Shown here piece by piece: positions 46,935 through 56,122 of a DNA stretch of 64,000 nt. The DNA comes from Komagataeibacter saccharivorans (GTDB taxonomy: Bacteria > Pseudomonadota > Alphaproteobacteria > Acetobacterales > Acetobacteraceae), in assembly GCF_003207825.1 (NCBI RefSeq), contig NZ_NKTY01000003.1, forward strand, positions 1 to 64,000, read 5' to 3'. The first letter of the stretch is position 1; every line of letters begins with the position of its first letter. The notes beneath the pieces are model-generated. The model was not told the origin of the DNA. It saw only the letters and a list, made by a program, of their open reading frames with translations, and searched no databases. Position numbers and translations under genes: made by a program.

Positions 46935-48071
46935 TCAGGATTCTTCTTCTTCCCGGCGGCGCAGCAGGGCGTCGCGCAGGGTGGATTTGGGGGTCAGGCG
47001 TTCGGTCGCGCGGCCACCAAGGATCATGAACATTTCGCTCATGGTCGGCGAACCATCAGCCGACGGAGTGGAGACGGTTTCGCTGTTGGGGTTCGAATTC
47101 GACTTGGTCATGCTCTTCACCTTGGAATGTTGGGGACGGGAAACGCGCACGGGAACGGAGCTGAACAGCCTGCGTTCATCCGGTGGGCGGTTGAGGGAGA
47201 AAACAAGGCTACGGCTTGCAGGGCGCGGGCGTTCCCCGCGCTGGTGCCGCGCCTTGGGAACGGGCATCCAGTCCTCCTCCCCGGTTTCCTCCGGGAAGGA
47301 TAGCGGAAGCTCCAGCGCATGTTTTTGTGGCGACGACATCGGTTCCTTATAGGGTGGTAGGGCACGGGGCCAGCGATCCACTTTGGCGTTCCGGCGCGCG
47401 GGCTGCAATGCCGGTGTGGGGACAGGCTCCTCCACCGGTGGGGCAGGAGCGGGCTCATGCGCTTCCACCGGCGGCGATTCGATTGCGGGAAGCGGCGAAG
47501 CCTGCGTTTCGTGTGGTTCCGGTTCTGGCAACGCAGGCGGCTCAGGCGCCACGGCGGCTTCCGGCGGGGGGAGCGCGGGTTCTTCCACCGCGGGTGGCGG
47601 CGGCGCTTCATGCGCTATGGCAGGCGCGGGCGGGCGGTCGTCATGCGCGGGCTCGGGCGGCACATCGGTGCCGATGGCAGGCAGGGCATGATCCCCGTGT
47701 TCGGGCGTTTCTTCCGCCGTTACGTCTTCCGGCCCGTCTTCGCCTTCATCGTGTTCTTCTGGCTCTTCTGGCTCTTCTGGCCCGTCGCGCATTTCCGGTT
47801 CTTCAGCCGGTTCGTTTTCACCCGGTTCGCTGTCACCCTGCCAGTCGTAAGGGTCCTCGGTCTCGGCGGGGCCTTCTTCTTCGTGGCTGGAAGGCGGTGC
47901 GATCGCAGGGGGACCATCCGGGGGCTGAAAGGCGGGGTCGCTAAAGGGACGGTAAACGAATCCCTGCTCGACACCGAAGCTCTGCAGGACACGTTCTATA
48001 TCCTGCGGACGCTCCCCTGCCGGGGCCTGGCCATTGCCTTCAACCCTGTCTTCCGACCCTGAACCGCTCAC
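46935..48071 (-). CDS. ccpAx: Cellulose-complementing protein CcpAx
   Basis: A 378-residue protein needed for high cellulose output and for arranging terminal complexes, where it interacts with BcsD. The N-terminal part (ERVLQSFGVEQGFVYRPFSDP) and the C-terminal signature FMILGGRATERLTPKSTLRDALLRRREEE are well conserved. Between them lies a long acidic Glu/Pro-rich stretch (residues about 55-240, many EEPEEPEE, PPPPAVEE, PEPPALPEP units) that is probably disordered and length-variable. The GTG start at 48071 forms GTGA with the cmcAx stop and has GAGGAG upstream; this choice makes it 378 residues. The open frame extends 38 codons further but overlaps cmcAx. Confidence 0.9.
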   Translation of the reverse strand: MSGSGSEDRVEGNGQAPAGERPQDIERVLQSFGVEQGFVYRPFSDPAFQPPDGPPAIAPPSSHEEEGPAETEDPYDWQGDSEPGENEPAEEPEMRDGPEEPEEPEEHDEGEDGPEDVTAEETPEHGDHALPAIGTDVPPEPAHDDRPPAPAIAHEAPPPPAVEEPALPPPEAAVAPEPPALPEPEPHETQASPLPAIESPPVEAHEPAPAPPVEEPVPTPALQPARRNAKVDRWPRALPPYKEPMSSPQKHALELPLSFPEETGEEDWMPVPKARHQRGERPRPASRSLVFSLNRPPDERRLFSSVPVRVSRPQHSKVKSMTKSNSNPNSETVSTPSADGSPTMSEMFMILGGRATERLTPKSTLRDALLRRREEEES

Positions 48072-49189
48072 TTCGCTTGCTCCTCTGCTCGCGCGATATA
48101 AACCAGAAGCGTCAATGCCGCAGAATAATAATCCGGCGAATGGTCCAGTGTCGGCAATTCCGCGACGGAAGCAAGCCCCGTGCACTGCGCCACCGCCAGA
48201 TAGCCCGGTGGAGCATTATAAGGCGAGCGCGCGCCCGTCGTCAGGTCCACCCATGCAGGCAGCCCGTCCGCGCCAAAATGATTCCAGAACCGGGCATAAT
48301 CCGCCTGCAGGCGTGGCGTCAGCATGTGGGCCCAGTACAGATACAGGGGCACACGGATCGCATCATAGGAAAAACGCGGCGGCCATCCCTTCGCGATGGA
48401 GAAAACCTGCGTATGCCGGTCCATGGCGACCCAGTCCGCAGGCAGCCGCCACTGACCGAACCGGGCCTGCAGGATGATGCGCATGCCATCATGCATGATC
48501 GTGCGCCACGCCCGGTCGGCCGTCAGTTCCAGGGCCTGCAGCAGCGCGGGCATGATGTAATAGGACAGGTTGAGTATCACCACATCCGGCGTGACAAAAC
48601 CCGTCGCCCCCGGCAGCAGGACCCGATACCCCCCGACCTGCAGGGTCATGTGTTTCAGGACATCGCGATAGATCGCAATCGCATCATGCACCAGATCGGT
48701 GCGTCCCCATCGCACCCCCGCGCGCCCAAGGGCCAGTGCGATCAGCAGGTCGCCGTCGGTGGCGTTGTTGGTGTCGGGCACGGCGGGATCATGGTCGGGC
48801 AAGAACCGCCATGAAAACAGTTTGTCCTTCGTATGCTGCAAGGTGGTGCGCGCCCAGTTCCACATGACCTCGAACGACTGGAGATCACCGGCGGCAACGG
48901 CAAAAAGCATGCCGTAGCCCTGCCCCTCGCTATGGGACTGGCCATTATTGCCGGTATCGACAATGCGGCCGTCAGGACGGAAATATTGCGCGCGGAAGAT
49001 GGCCCATTGCGCCGCGATGGCATCCGGTCCCGGCGGGGCGACAGGGGAAGCCGCACGGGCGCACGACATCCCGCCCCCGATTGCCGCAAGGGCCGCCAGC
49101 ATGGCGCGGCGGCCCATTGCCGGGCGCGGGGGGAGCGGTGCGCCGCTGTCAGATGTCATGGAATTCGCGTGCATCAGATAATCATGCAT
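48068..49189 (-). CDS. cmcAx: Endo-beta-1,4-glucanase CmcAx (GH8)
   Basis: A 373-residue family-8 glycoside hydrolase, equivalent to BcsZ, which trims and helps organise nascent cellulose. Core motifs: SEGQGYGMLFAVAAGDL (catalytic Glu), KLFSWRFLPDHDPAVPDTNNATDGDLLIALALGRA (Asp of the NNATDGD motif), then SYYIMPALLQALEL, GWPPRFSYDAIRVPLYLYWAHML and YNAPPGYLAVAQCTGL in parts. The N-terminal region has MGRRAMLAALAAIGGG, a twin-arginine-like signal, so it may be exported by Tat or Sec. Start uncertain: ATGs at 49189, 49174, 49159 and later are all possible; none has a clear ribosome site. The 94-bp gap upstream is short. The stop overlaps the ccpAx start. Confidence 0.93.
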   Translation of the reverse strand: MHDYLMHANSMTSDSGAPLPPRPAMGRRAMLAALAAIGGGMSCARAASPVAPPGPDAIAAQWAIFRAQYFRPDGRIVDTGNNGQSHSEGQGYGMLFAVAAGDLQSFEVMWNWARTTLQHTKDKLFSWRFLPDHDPAVPDTNNATDGDLLIALALGRAGVRWGRTDLVHDAIAIYRDVLKHMTLQVGGYRVLLPGATGFVTPDVVILNLSYYIMPALLQALELTADRAWRTIMHDGMRIILQARFGQWRLPADWVAMDRHTQVFSIAKGWPPRFSYDAIRVPLYLYWAHMLTPRLQADYARFWNHFGADGLPAWVDLTTGARSPYNAPPGYLAVAQCTGLASVAELPTLDHSPDYYSAALTLLVYIARAEEQAK

Positions 49190-49283
49190 CCTGTGGAGTT
49201 ATCAGGTTTTCCTATCCGAAATCCATCAAACTGCAACCGCAGCCAGTCCCTGCATACCTTCCTCCGCGCGGCAGCACGCCGGT

Positions 49284-50972
49284 TCAAGGCGCTTCCAGCA
49301 GCAGGCGTCCGATCCGGTCCCAGACCATGCTGGCCAGAATGGCATGCCCCGTCTGCGAGGGATGCGTATCATCAGCCAGCCAGTTGGTATGGTTTTCGAC
49401 GTTGTAGAGCGGCTGGTCAGGCGCGAAGGGATCGATCTCGATATCGGGGGCAAGCGTTCCGTCGTGGATCGCGGCTTTCAGTGCCGCACGCGGCGCGCCG
49501 CCGGTACTGGTCTCATCAATCAGGGCTACGGTGAAACCGGCCTTTTTAAGCCGCCTGATGATTTCCGCGATGTTCCGCACGGTTTCATCTGCCGGGATAT
49601 GGCTAGAAGGCAGGTGGTCATTATAACCACCGAACACGACGGCCACCTTCGGGCCGGCACCCCGGCCTACCGCTTCCGCCGCGGGAACCATGCCCAGCAT
49701 CTGCCGCGTGTTCGCACCCGATACCGCCAGATCATAGCTCTGGTAACGTCCGTACTGCTGCATGAGGTATGGCCAGTTCCGGCCATCGGACAGGCCATAC
49801 CCCTCCGAACGGCTGTCACCGATCGTGACAAGGGCCGGGCGAAGCTGGGGCATGTAGTTTCCGGCTGCCGCTGCCGCTGCATGGAACAACCGCCGCTGCG
49901 CGGGATCAGGTGCATGGTCGGCAATAACCAGACCGCTCCACTGTCCCGTATTGCGCCCCTGCGAAAACCACGGACCGCCATCCATGTTGAACCCGACATA
50001 CCCCCCGGCCAGTCCGCCCGCCGCCACGCTGCCGGACAGGCTGGCGGCTGCATTGCCGGAATGGAGGCCATAGCCCGCAGGTGTCGCATACACGTCGAAC
50101 GCGGCGGGCGCGTTGGTAATGACCAGATCCGTCCGGCGGTCCGGGCTGGCCGCATCACCTATATGGGTGAACCCATCCAGACTGTAACTGCCGAAAAAGA
50201 CCCTGAACGTCCGCCCCCGCCCGGCACTGCCCAGCAGGACTGGCACGGGATAGGCCGCATATCCGGAATTGGAGGAAGCATAGGTGCCCACACTTCCAAA
50301 AAAGAAGTCATTCGCCGGAACCTTCACCCCCGCCGGGATGACAAATCCCCCCGGCCCGTTCTCTTCCCCCCATGAAAGGGTCTCGTTCCCCGCGATACGG
50401 ACCTCACCGATATGGACCACATGCCGTCCTTCGGTCGCCAGCAGGTGATGGCCATGCCCGCTCTGGTCATATACCCGCAGGACCGTGGCGAACGTGCCCG
50501 CGTCACGCCCGGCAAGACGTGTTCGCAACGTGTCCTGATCCAGCATGCCGCCAGGCAGGATCGCAAGCGTGGTCACGACCCGCCTGCCCCCCTGCACCGT
50601 TTCCACATCGACCGCAGGCCCGACATAGCCGGAAACCATCTGCACCGCGCCCCCCGCAAACACCACATGACCGGCCAGCGCATCCGCCGGACGCGCGACC
50701 ACCATCGGTTCCCACCGCGCGCTTCCCGCCGTTACCGATGCCGCCTGCCAGACCTGTCCGCCCGCCTGCCAGATATCGCCCGTGGCATAACCCTTCGTGC
50801 TGTCATCATATTGTCCCGGCGCGCGGTCCATACCGCCGGATCGGCTATCAGGCGCAGGAATGCACACGCCGCTTCCCCCCGGCGCATCCGCGCATGACGC
50901 CGCATGGCCGGGCAGCGTATGGCCCGTGATCCCAAGGGTCAGTACGGCAAGGCAGAGAGATTTCTTTTTCAT
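49284..50972 (-). CDS. Secreted SGNH hydrolase with arabinofuranosidase-like N-terminal domain (ORF569-like)
   Basis: A 562-residue exported protein, with signal peptide KKKSLCLAVLTLGITGHTLPGHA. After a Cys/Gly-rich segment, residues about 90-320 resemble a concanavalin-fold arabinofuranosidase-like domain (VLRVYDQSGHGHHLL is the YDQSG signature). The last third is SGNH: VTIGDSRSEGYGL (Ser block), FGGYNDHLPSSH (GxND block) and DDTHPSQTGH (Asp/His block). Such proteins act on acyl groups of glycans. Its place after bcsC and its size fit the ORF569 reported behind bcsCII, but identity is inferred by position and length. ATG at 50972 starts the signal peptide; the open frame extends 32 codons further. 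It overlaps no gene and lies 34 bp after bcsC. Confidence 0.78.
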   Translation of the reverse strand: MKKKSLCLAVLTLGITGHTLPGHAASCADAPGGSGVCIPAPDSRSGGMDRAPGQYDDSTKGYATGDIWQAGGQVWQAASVTAGSARWEPMVVARPADALAGHVVFAGGAVQMVSGYVGPAVDVETVQGGRRVVTTLAILPGGMLDQDTLRTRLAGRDAGTFATVLRVYDQSGHGHHLLATEGRHVVHIGEVRIAGNETLSWGEENGPGGFVIPAGVKVPANDFFFGSVGTYASSNSGYAAYPVPVLLGSAGRGRTFRVFFGSYSLDGFTHIGDAASPDRRTDLVITNAPAAFDVYATPAGYGLHSGNAAASLSGSVAAGGLAGGYVGFNMDGGPWFSQGRNTGQWSGLVIADHAPDPAQRRLFHAAAAAAGNYMPQLRPALVTIGDSRSEGYGLSDGRNWPYLMQQYGRYQSYDLAVSGANTRQMLGMVPAAEAVGRGAGPKVAVVFGGYNDHLPSSHIPADETVRNIAEIIRRLKKAGFTVALIDETSTGGAPRAALKAAIHDGTLAPDIEIDPFAPDQPLYNVENHTNWLADDTHPSQTGHAILASMVWDRIGRLLLEAP

Positions 50973-51006
50973 GGCCTGCGATCCCGGTTGCGCCGCATCT
51001 CTCCGC

Positions 51007-54000
51007 TCAGTCCTCTTCCGCCGACAGGCGGGAAGATGACGCAGCCTGCGTTTTGTCAGGCGCATCAAATACGTAATGAAACATCAGCATCCCGCTGGTT
51101 TCCGACCAGCTTCCCGCGCGCGTGAAACCGCCATTCAGCCCCAGCCGGAACTGCGGCGTAAGCTGGTAGACCAGTTGCCCCGACACGTTGCCCGCAACCC
51201 CGCTTGCGCCACCCCCTGCCAGTCGGCCACTGCCCTGCGACAGCGTGGCCTGAAGCTGCGGGTCGCGCGGATAGACCGGGGAACTGCCGCTATGGTAATT
51301 CTGGTATCCTGCCTCCCCACGCAGGAACCAGTTCCAGCGGCCCTGACGCCCGGACCATGTAACCGGCACCATCGCGCCGTAATAGGAGCTGGGGGAAAAG
51401 TATCCCCCCTGCCCCATCGTGAAGAAATAGGTGTTACGCCTGTACCCGAAATAGATCAGGTCCAGCCCCACGCGCAGGGCCTGCCGGTCGTTGTGATTCC
51501 ACACGATCACATTGCCACCGGCACCGGCCTCGCCTTCCGTATTGCCAACGACATTGGTGCCTTCCACATAGGCGCCGCCGCCCCCGGCATACAGGGTCCA
51601 AAACGGACGGGCGTATTCTATCGCCCCATGACCGAATACACGCGTCACCCCGCCCCATGTCCTGCCGGTACCGGGATCGGTCATGCCGGCATAGGACAGG
51701 ATGCTATCGGTCACCATGCGGCGGCCGCCACTGATGTGCAGCCGCAGGTTACGCGTAAGCGAGGGGGCGAATTCGACACCACCCAGAACGTTGGTAATGG
51801 GGAAGCCCAGCGGTGATGTGCCCACATCGCCCGTAAACCAGCGGTTGGTGTAACTGACACCCAGACTGACACCCTGCGCGTCGTAATGGTTCTTCAGCGT
51901 GCCGCCATTGACCCCGACCGTCCCGAACATGTTCATGCCATAGGATGTCGGCTGGGGCCTGCCGGTGAACAGGAATGTCGGCGTAAGGGAAAATGTCAGC
52001 CGGTGCGCCCATGACGAGAGCGGGAAGGTGGCCGTCACCGGCACGGCCAGTTCCGTCATCTGCCCTTCCCCGCTGGCCCCGGTGCGGCCCCGGACATAGA
52101 TGTTCGAATCAATCTGCGGGGCAAGCGTTTCGCGCAGGTAGGCGATCTGCCGGTCGGTCGCCTGTATGGCCGTGTCATCGAACATGATCTGATAGCCCGC
52201 AGGCAGCGGGACAACACCCGGCCCGTTACGCTCGATGTGCATTTGTGGCCAGACATAGTCCGGCACAAAGGTATCGTGCGGTGGGCATTTTTTGGTCAGG
52301 CGGCCAGAGCACAGCAGCTCACGCACATGTTCCAGATCCGCAAGCTGGATGCGGGCATGGCCTTCGGCGCGGGCAATGTCCGACCGCGCTTCCCATGTCG
52401 GCGCGGCTTCAGGTGCGACATCCATCAGCCGCTTCATGTAGGCATGGGCGGATGCCATGACGTCCGCCCCCACCGAATCATCCACCGCCGCCGTCAGGGC
52501 CGACGGATTGTCCGGATGTGCATTCAGCACCGTCACGTCTTCATCCAGCGCGCGGCGCGGTTTGTCTTCCCTTGCATATACGCGCCCCAGCGCCAGATGC
52601 GCGGCGGCAGAGGAAGGATTGCCCATCACCAGTGGCAGCATCAGCTTTTCCGCCAGAGCCGTCCGGCCTTTCTGGTCCAGCCGGTCCGACTGCATGATGG
52701 TCAGGCCAATCTCGATCTGGTGGCGGACATCGCGCTGCTCTGCGGTGATGATATCGGGACTGTCCGTGGCGATGCGATCGAATTCCGTAAGATACGCCCG
52801 CGCATCCCGCAACGAACCGATACGCAATGATGTCCCGGCATAGGACAGTTTCTGGTTCGGCTCGGGATTGAACGTGATTGCGTTCTCGTGCTGCAGCACC
52901 TTGCGGGCCGAACGGGGATCGTCACGGTCCATAAAGGCGATGGCGACGATCATGCCCCGCATGCCGTCCGGGTCGGGCGTGTTCGCCAGCGCCATAAGCT
53001 GGTCCGTATAATCCGCCACACCGGGGTCAATGGCCCGCACTTCATGCGTCAGGCGCAGTTCACGCCCGGCCCGCACCATGTTGGGGGTCTGGCGCGCAGA
53101 CGGCGGCAGACGGGCATAAAGTGCTGTTGCCGTGTCAATTTCGCCATGCGCGATCATATACAGGATCGCCACCTCGATATTCACCGCGGGCACCTGCGCC
53201 CCGCTGGTAAGCTGCTGGATAAGGGCGGCGGCCTGTTCCGTATCCTCATGGACATACAGCGCGTTTGCCAGTTCCAGATGCACCCATGGATCTTCAGGCG
53301 TGTACTCCAGAACTTTCTTCAGCAGGGCGATGCGCTGATCCCCGTCAGTCGCGTGGTCTGCTTCGTAATGCAACTGCATGGCGCGCAGGGTGGGGATACG
53401 CGCGGGCTGCGTGCTTTCCACCATGCGCATCAGTTCATTCACCTGTTCGCCCTGCCCCTTCCCCTGCTGGAGCAGGACATAGGCAAGGTTATAGGCGGCA
53501 TCGGCATTATGGGGCGCAAGACGCAGGATTTCCCGATACGCCTGCGCCGCGTCATCCAGCCGCCCCAGCTTGCGGTCCAGTGCCGCCTGCAGGAACAGCG
53601 CCATGTCGGCGGCATTCGCATGCCTGCGCAAGCGGTTGATGTCATCCTGCGCTGCGGCATACCGTCCGGCGTCGATGGCCGAGCGGGCATTGGCGATCAG
53701 CGGATCGGGCGCCGCGCCGACATAAACTTTCTGCAACGCCGCGCGCCAGTGGCTGTCCGGCGTGGAATCCGCCGCGATCGCCTGCATGAAATAGGCCTTG
53801 GCCTCGTCCGGGTGCTGCTGCGCCTGTGCTGCGATCCCCAGCCCGCCAAGGGAATCCGGATCATTGGGGCTGAGCGTCAGGGCCTGCTGGAACTGGCTGG
53901 CAGCTTCGGCGTATTTCTTTTCCGACAGCAGCTTATACCCGGCCATCCGGGCAGTGGCGGCATCAATGCTGGCCTGTGTCAGTTGCGCCTTCTGCATGAG

Positions 54001-54909
54001 CTTGCGGATTTCCACATCATCGGGATGGCTGGCCAGCCATTCCTGATAGAGCGGGATGCTTGAACCCGTTACCGGCTCCCATGGCAGGGCTTCCCGCCAG
54101 GAAGCCAGTGCCCGATGGCGGATATGGGTGGAATCGGCATCGCGCGCCATCTGCTTCAGATCCGCCAGCCCCTCCGCACGGCTTGCGATGCGGTAGGTCA
54201 GTATGCGGTCATATTCCAGACGTGCATCCATATCTTCCGGATTACGGGCGACATAGTCACCCAGTTTCGTCCGCGCTTCCTGATAGCCCAGAATGGTGGC
54301 CCCGAGTACGCGGTAGTATTCCAGCGCCAGATCGGGCGGTGGATCACCATCCCTGAACAGGGCTTTGTACTTGAACATCGCCGGCATCATCTTGCCGGTT
54401 TCAGCCAGATGCCGTGCCTCCGCCAGTGCCCTGGGGTCGATCGCACTGTATTTGATCTGCGCGTTCAGCATATCGGCATAGGACGCGCCATCACGGCGCG
54501 CCACCAGTTGCTTCGCCGTTGCGTGGGCAGCCGCCATCTCGCCCGTGCCGATCTGGATGCGCCCCTGAAAATACAGGATACGACTGTCATCAGGGGCGAT
54601 GCTCTGCGCTTCGCGCACGACCTCAATCGCCTTGTCGTACTGCTGCTGCCCGATCCAGTACTGGGCCTTGCGCAGGAGCAGACCCAATTCGGGATTATCA
54701 GGCGATGGAACCGTATTTCCGGCCACAACGCCCTGCACCGCGACCGATTGGGAACTGAGCGCAGGACCATCATCCGCGCGCGCCATGCCAAAAGGGATGC
54801 ACAACGTGACACCACATAGCAGCGTCATATTGTACATGCCCTTTGGCATGGACGCGCGGATGCGTCGGGGCACCCCCGCGCCGCGTGGGTCAGGTGCCTT
54901 AATGCACAC
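51007..54909 (-). CDS. bcsC: Cellulose synthase outer-membrane export subunit BcsC
   Basis: A 1300-residue protein. Signal-like region (MTLLCGVTLCIPFGMARA), then about 800 residues of TPR repeats (for example LLRKAQYWIGQQQYDKAIEVVREAQSIAPDDSRILYF in parts and QFQQALTLSPNDPDSLGGLG), ending in the BCSC C-terminal beta-barrel (residues about 930-1280, GTVGVNGGTLKNHYDAQGVSLGVSYTNRW in parts, and MLMFHYVFDAP). It carries glucan across the periplasm and outer membrane. The start could be GTG 54909, overlapping the bcsY stop by 11 bp, or ATG 54849; neither has a good ribosome site. A 92-bp hairpin spans the region. The gene is upstream of cmcAx, not between bcsAB and bcsD. The only bcsC in the window. 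Confidence 0.95.
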   Translation of the reverse strand: MCIKAPDPRGAGVPRRIRASMPKGMYNMTLLCGVTLCIPFGMARADDGPALSSQSVAVQGVVAGNTVPSPDNPELGLLLRKAQYWIGQQQYDKAIEVVREAQSIAPDDSRILYFQGRIQIGTGEMAAAHATAKQLVARRDGASYADMLNAQIKYSAIDPRALAEARHLAETGKMMPAMFKYKALFRDGDPPPDLALEYYRVLGATILGYQEARTKLGDYVARNPEDMDARLEYDRILTYRIASRAEGLADLKQMARDADSTHIRHRALASWREALPWEPVTGSSIPLYQEWLASHPDDVEIRKLMQKAQLTQASIDAATARMAGYKLLSEKKYAEAASQFQQALTLSPNDPDSLGGLGIAAQAQQHPDEAKAYFMQAIAADSTPDSHWRAALQKVYVGAAPDPLIANARSAIDAGRYAAAQDDINRLRRHANAADMALFLQAALDRKLGRLDDAAQAYREILRLAPHNADAAYNLAYVLLQQGKGQGEQVNELMRMVESTQPARIPTLRAMQLHYEADHATDGDQRIALLKKVLEYTPEDPWVHLELANALYVHEDTEQAAALIQQLTSGAQVPAVNIEVAILYMIAHGEIDTATALYARLPPSARQTPNMVRAGRELRLTHEVRAIDPGVADYTDQLMALANTPDPDGMRGMIVAIAFMDRDDPRSARKVLQHENAITFNPEPNQKLSYAGTSLRIGSLRDARAYLTEFDRIATDSPDIITAEQRDVRHQIEIGLTIMQSDRLDQKGRTALAEKLMLPLVMGNPSSAAAHLALGRVYAREDKPRRALDEDVTVLNAHPDNPSALTAAVDDSVGADVMASAHAYMKRLMDVAPEAAPTWEARSDIARAEGHARIQLADLEHVRELLCSGRLTKKCPPHDTFVPDYVWPQMHIERNGPGVVPLPAGYQIMFDDTAIQATDRQIAYLRETLAPQIDSNIYVRGRTGASGEGQMTELAVPVTATFPLSSWAHRLTFSLTPTFLFTGRPQPTSYGMNMFGTVGVNGGTLKNHYDAQGVSLGVSYTNRWFTGDVGTSPLGFPITNVLGGVEFAPSLTRNLRLHISGGRRMVTDSILSYAGMTDPGTGRTWGGVTRVFGHGAIEYARPFWTLYAGGGGAYVEGTNVVGNTEGEAGAGGNVIVWNHNDRQALRVGLDLIYFGYRRNTYFFTMGQGGYFSPSSYYGAMVPVTWSGRQGRWNWFLRGEAGYQNYHSGSSPVYPRDPQLQATLSQGSGRLAGGGASGVAGNVSGQLVYQLTPQFRLGLNGGFTRAGSWSETSGMLMFHYVFDAPDKTQAASSSRLSAEED
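54771..54862. repeat. 92-bp inverted repeat over the bcsC signal-peptide codons
   Basis: The arm 54771-54810 pairs with 54824-54862 (about 34 of 40 positions, e.g. CATCCGCGCG, CCATGCC, AAAGGG, ACAA, TGAC in both) around a 13-nt loop. It lies within bcsC coding sequence, and both arms encode near-mirror peptides (MPKGM.N.T versus reverse-strand). In mRNA it would fold into a strong hairpin that covers the internal ATG start options. Confidence 0.85.
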
Positions 54910-56059
54910 GTGACACGGACGATATGTAGAACAGAATCATCGCCAGCCCCCCACAGGCACCGACCAGCGCCAGCGCGCCGTAATTACGTGCAGTAGGTGT
55001 CAGGCGGCCTTCGTAATCAAGGAAAACACGCTCCACAAACACATAACTCAGCAGGCTTGCAACCAGGGCCGCCAGCAGCACGCCCCCCATCACCATGCCA
55101 TGGACCTGGAACTGCAGCAGGTAATTGGCAACCACGATGGCGGGCCAGTGCCACAGGTACACCGAATAGGAAACAACCCCCAGCGGCGACAGGGGAACCA
55201 GCGCCATGCGGGCCACATCGTGCTGCGGGCACATGATGATGGCCATGACCGCCAGACAGGGCACGATAATCATATAGGACGGACAGGCGTACTGCAGCGT
55301 GTAGAAAAACATCACGCCCACAAGAAGGGCGATCGCCACGCCACACACGATATTGGACACGGCCCGCCCCGGTTGTGGACGCGGCAGTATCCAGATCATC
55401 GCACCAAGGGAGAACTCCCACAGGCGGTCGAGAATATTATAATACCCCTGCGTATCGCCGGTAAAATGGCTGTACAGGTCATATCCCAGCGACAGGACAA
55501 AAATACCGATCACCACCATATGCCGCAGCGGCGCCAGCCTGACCGCGAGCGCCACGGCAAGGATGACCAGATAGAACTGCATCTCCAGCGAGAGCGACCA
55601 GGTATGCAGGAAGGGGTAGGCAATGCTCTGCCCCTCGAAATACCCGACATGGCCCGATGCCCATATATTGGACAGATAGACCAGCGCATACGCCCCGTTG
55701 ATGGCGATATCCGCACGGTCGCTTTGCAGTACCCACCACAGCATTCCGGCGGATATGGCGGCAATCATGCACAAAAGTGCGGGCAACAGGCGGTACAGCC
55801 GGCGGCAGATGAACCGCATGGGCTGGAACGGCTGCGTCACCAGTGCGGAATGTCCGATGAAATAACCGGAAATGACAATAAAGATATCGACGCCAATAAA
55901 GCCGCCCTGCAGCCACCCGGCATGGAAAAGCATGACGGACAGCACGGCCAGCCCCCGCAGGCCGTCGATATCGCGCCGACGGCTTGTGGGAAAGAACTCG
56001 TTCTGAAGTATGCGTCGCCATGTATTGTGGGCAGCATTGACCGCCTGACTCTGGATCAT
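54899..56059 (-). CDS. bcsY: Acyltransferase-3 family membrane protein BcsY
   Basis: A 386-residue integral membrane protein with about ten helices. The OafA/YrhL pattern is plain: RDIDGLRGLAVLSVMLFHAG (catalytic His in LFHA), GGFIGVDIFIVISGYFI (G-V-D-x-F-F-V-x-S-G-Y), RRLYRLLPAL and HTWSLSLEMQFYL. Family members transfer acyl groups, often acetyl, to sugars or polymers at the membrane. BcsY is known from type II cellulose operons, where it is thought to acylate cellulose. The ATG at 56059 (MIQSQAVNAAHN) is used; a TTG three codons upstream is also possible. It is downstream of bcsX by 63 bp and overlaps bcsC. Confidence 0.9.
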   Translation of the reverse strand: MIQSQAVNAAHNTWRRILQNEFFPTSRRRDIDGLRGLAVLSVMLFHAGWLQGGFIGVDIFIVISGYFIGHSALVTQPFQPMRFICRRLYRLLPALLCMIAAISAGMLWWVLQSDRADIAINGAYALVYLSNIWASGHVGYFEGQSIAYPFLHTWSLSLEMQFYLVILAVALAVRLAPLRHMVVIGIFVLSLGYDLYSHFTGDTQGYYNILDRLWEFSLGAMIWILPRPQPGRAVSNIVCGVAIALLVGVMFFYTLQYACPSYMIIVPCLAVMAIIMCPQHDVARMALVPLSPLGVVSYSVYLWHWPAIVVANYLLQFQVHGMVMGGVLLAALVASLLSYVFVERVFLDYEGRLTPTARNYGALALVGACGGLAMILFYISSVSRVH

Positions 56060-56122
56060 GATCCGCAATCCATGAAATACACCACCCTTCGGCCCGCGCC
56101 CCCTGTCGGGGCAGACACGGGG

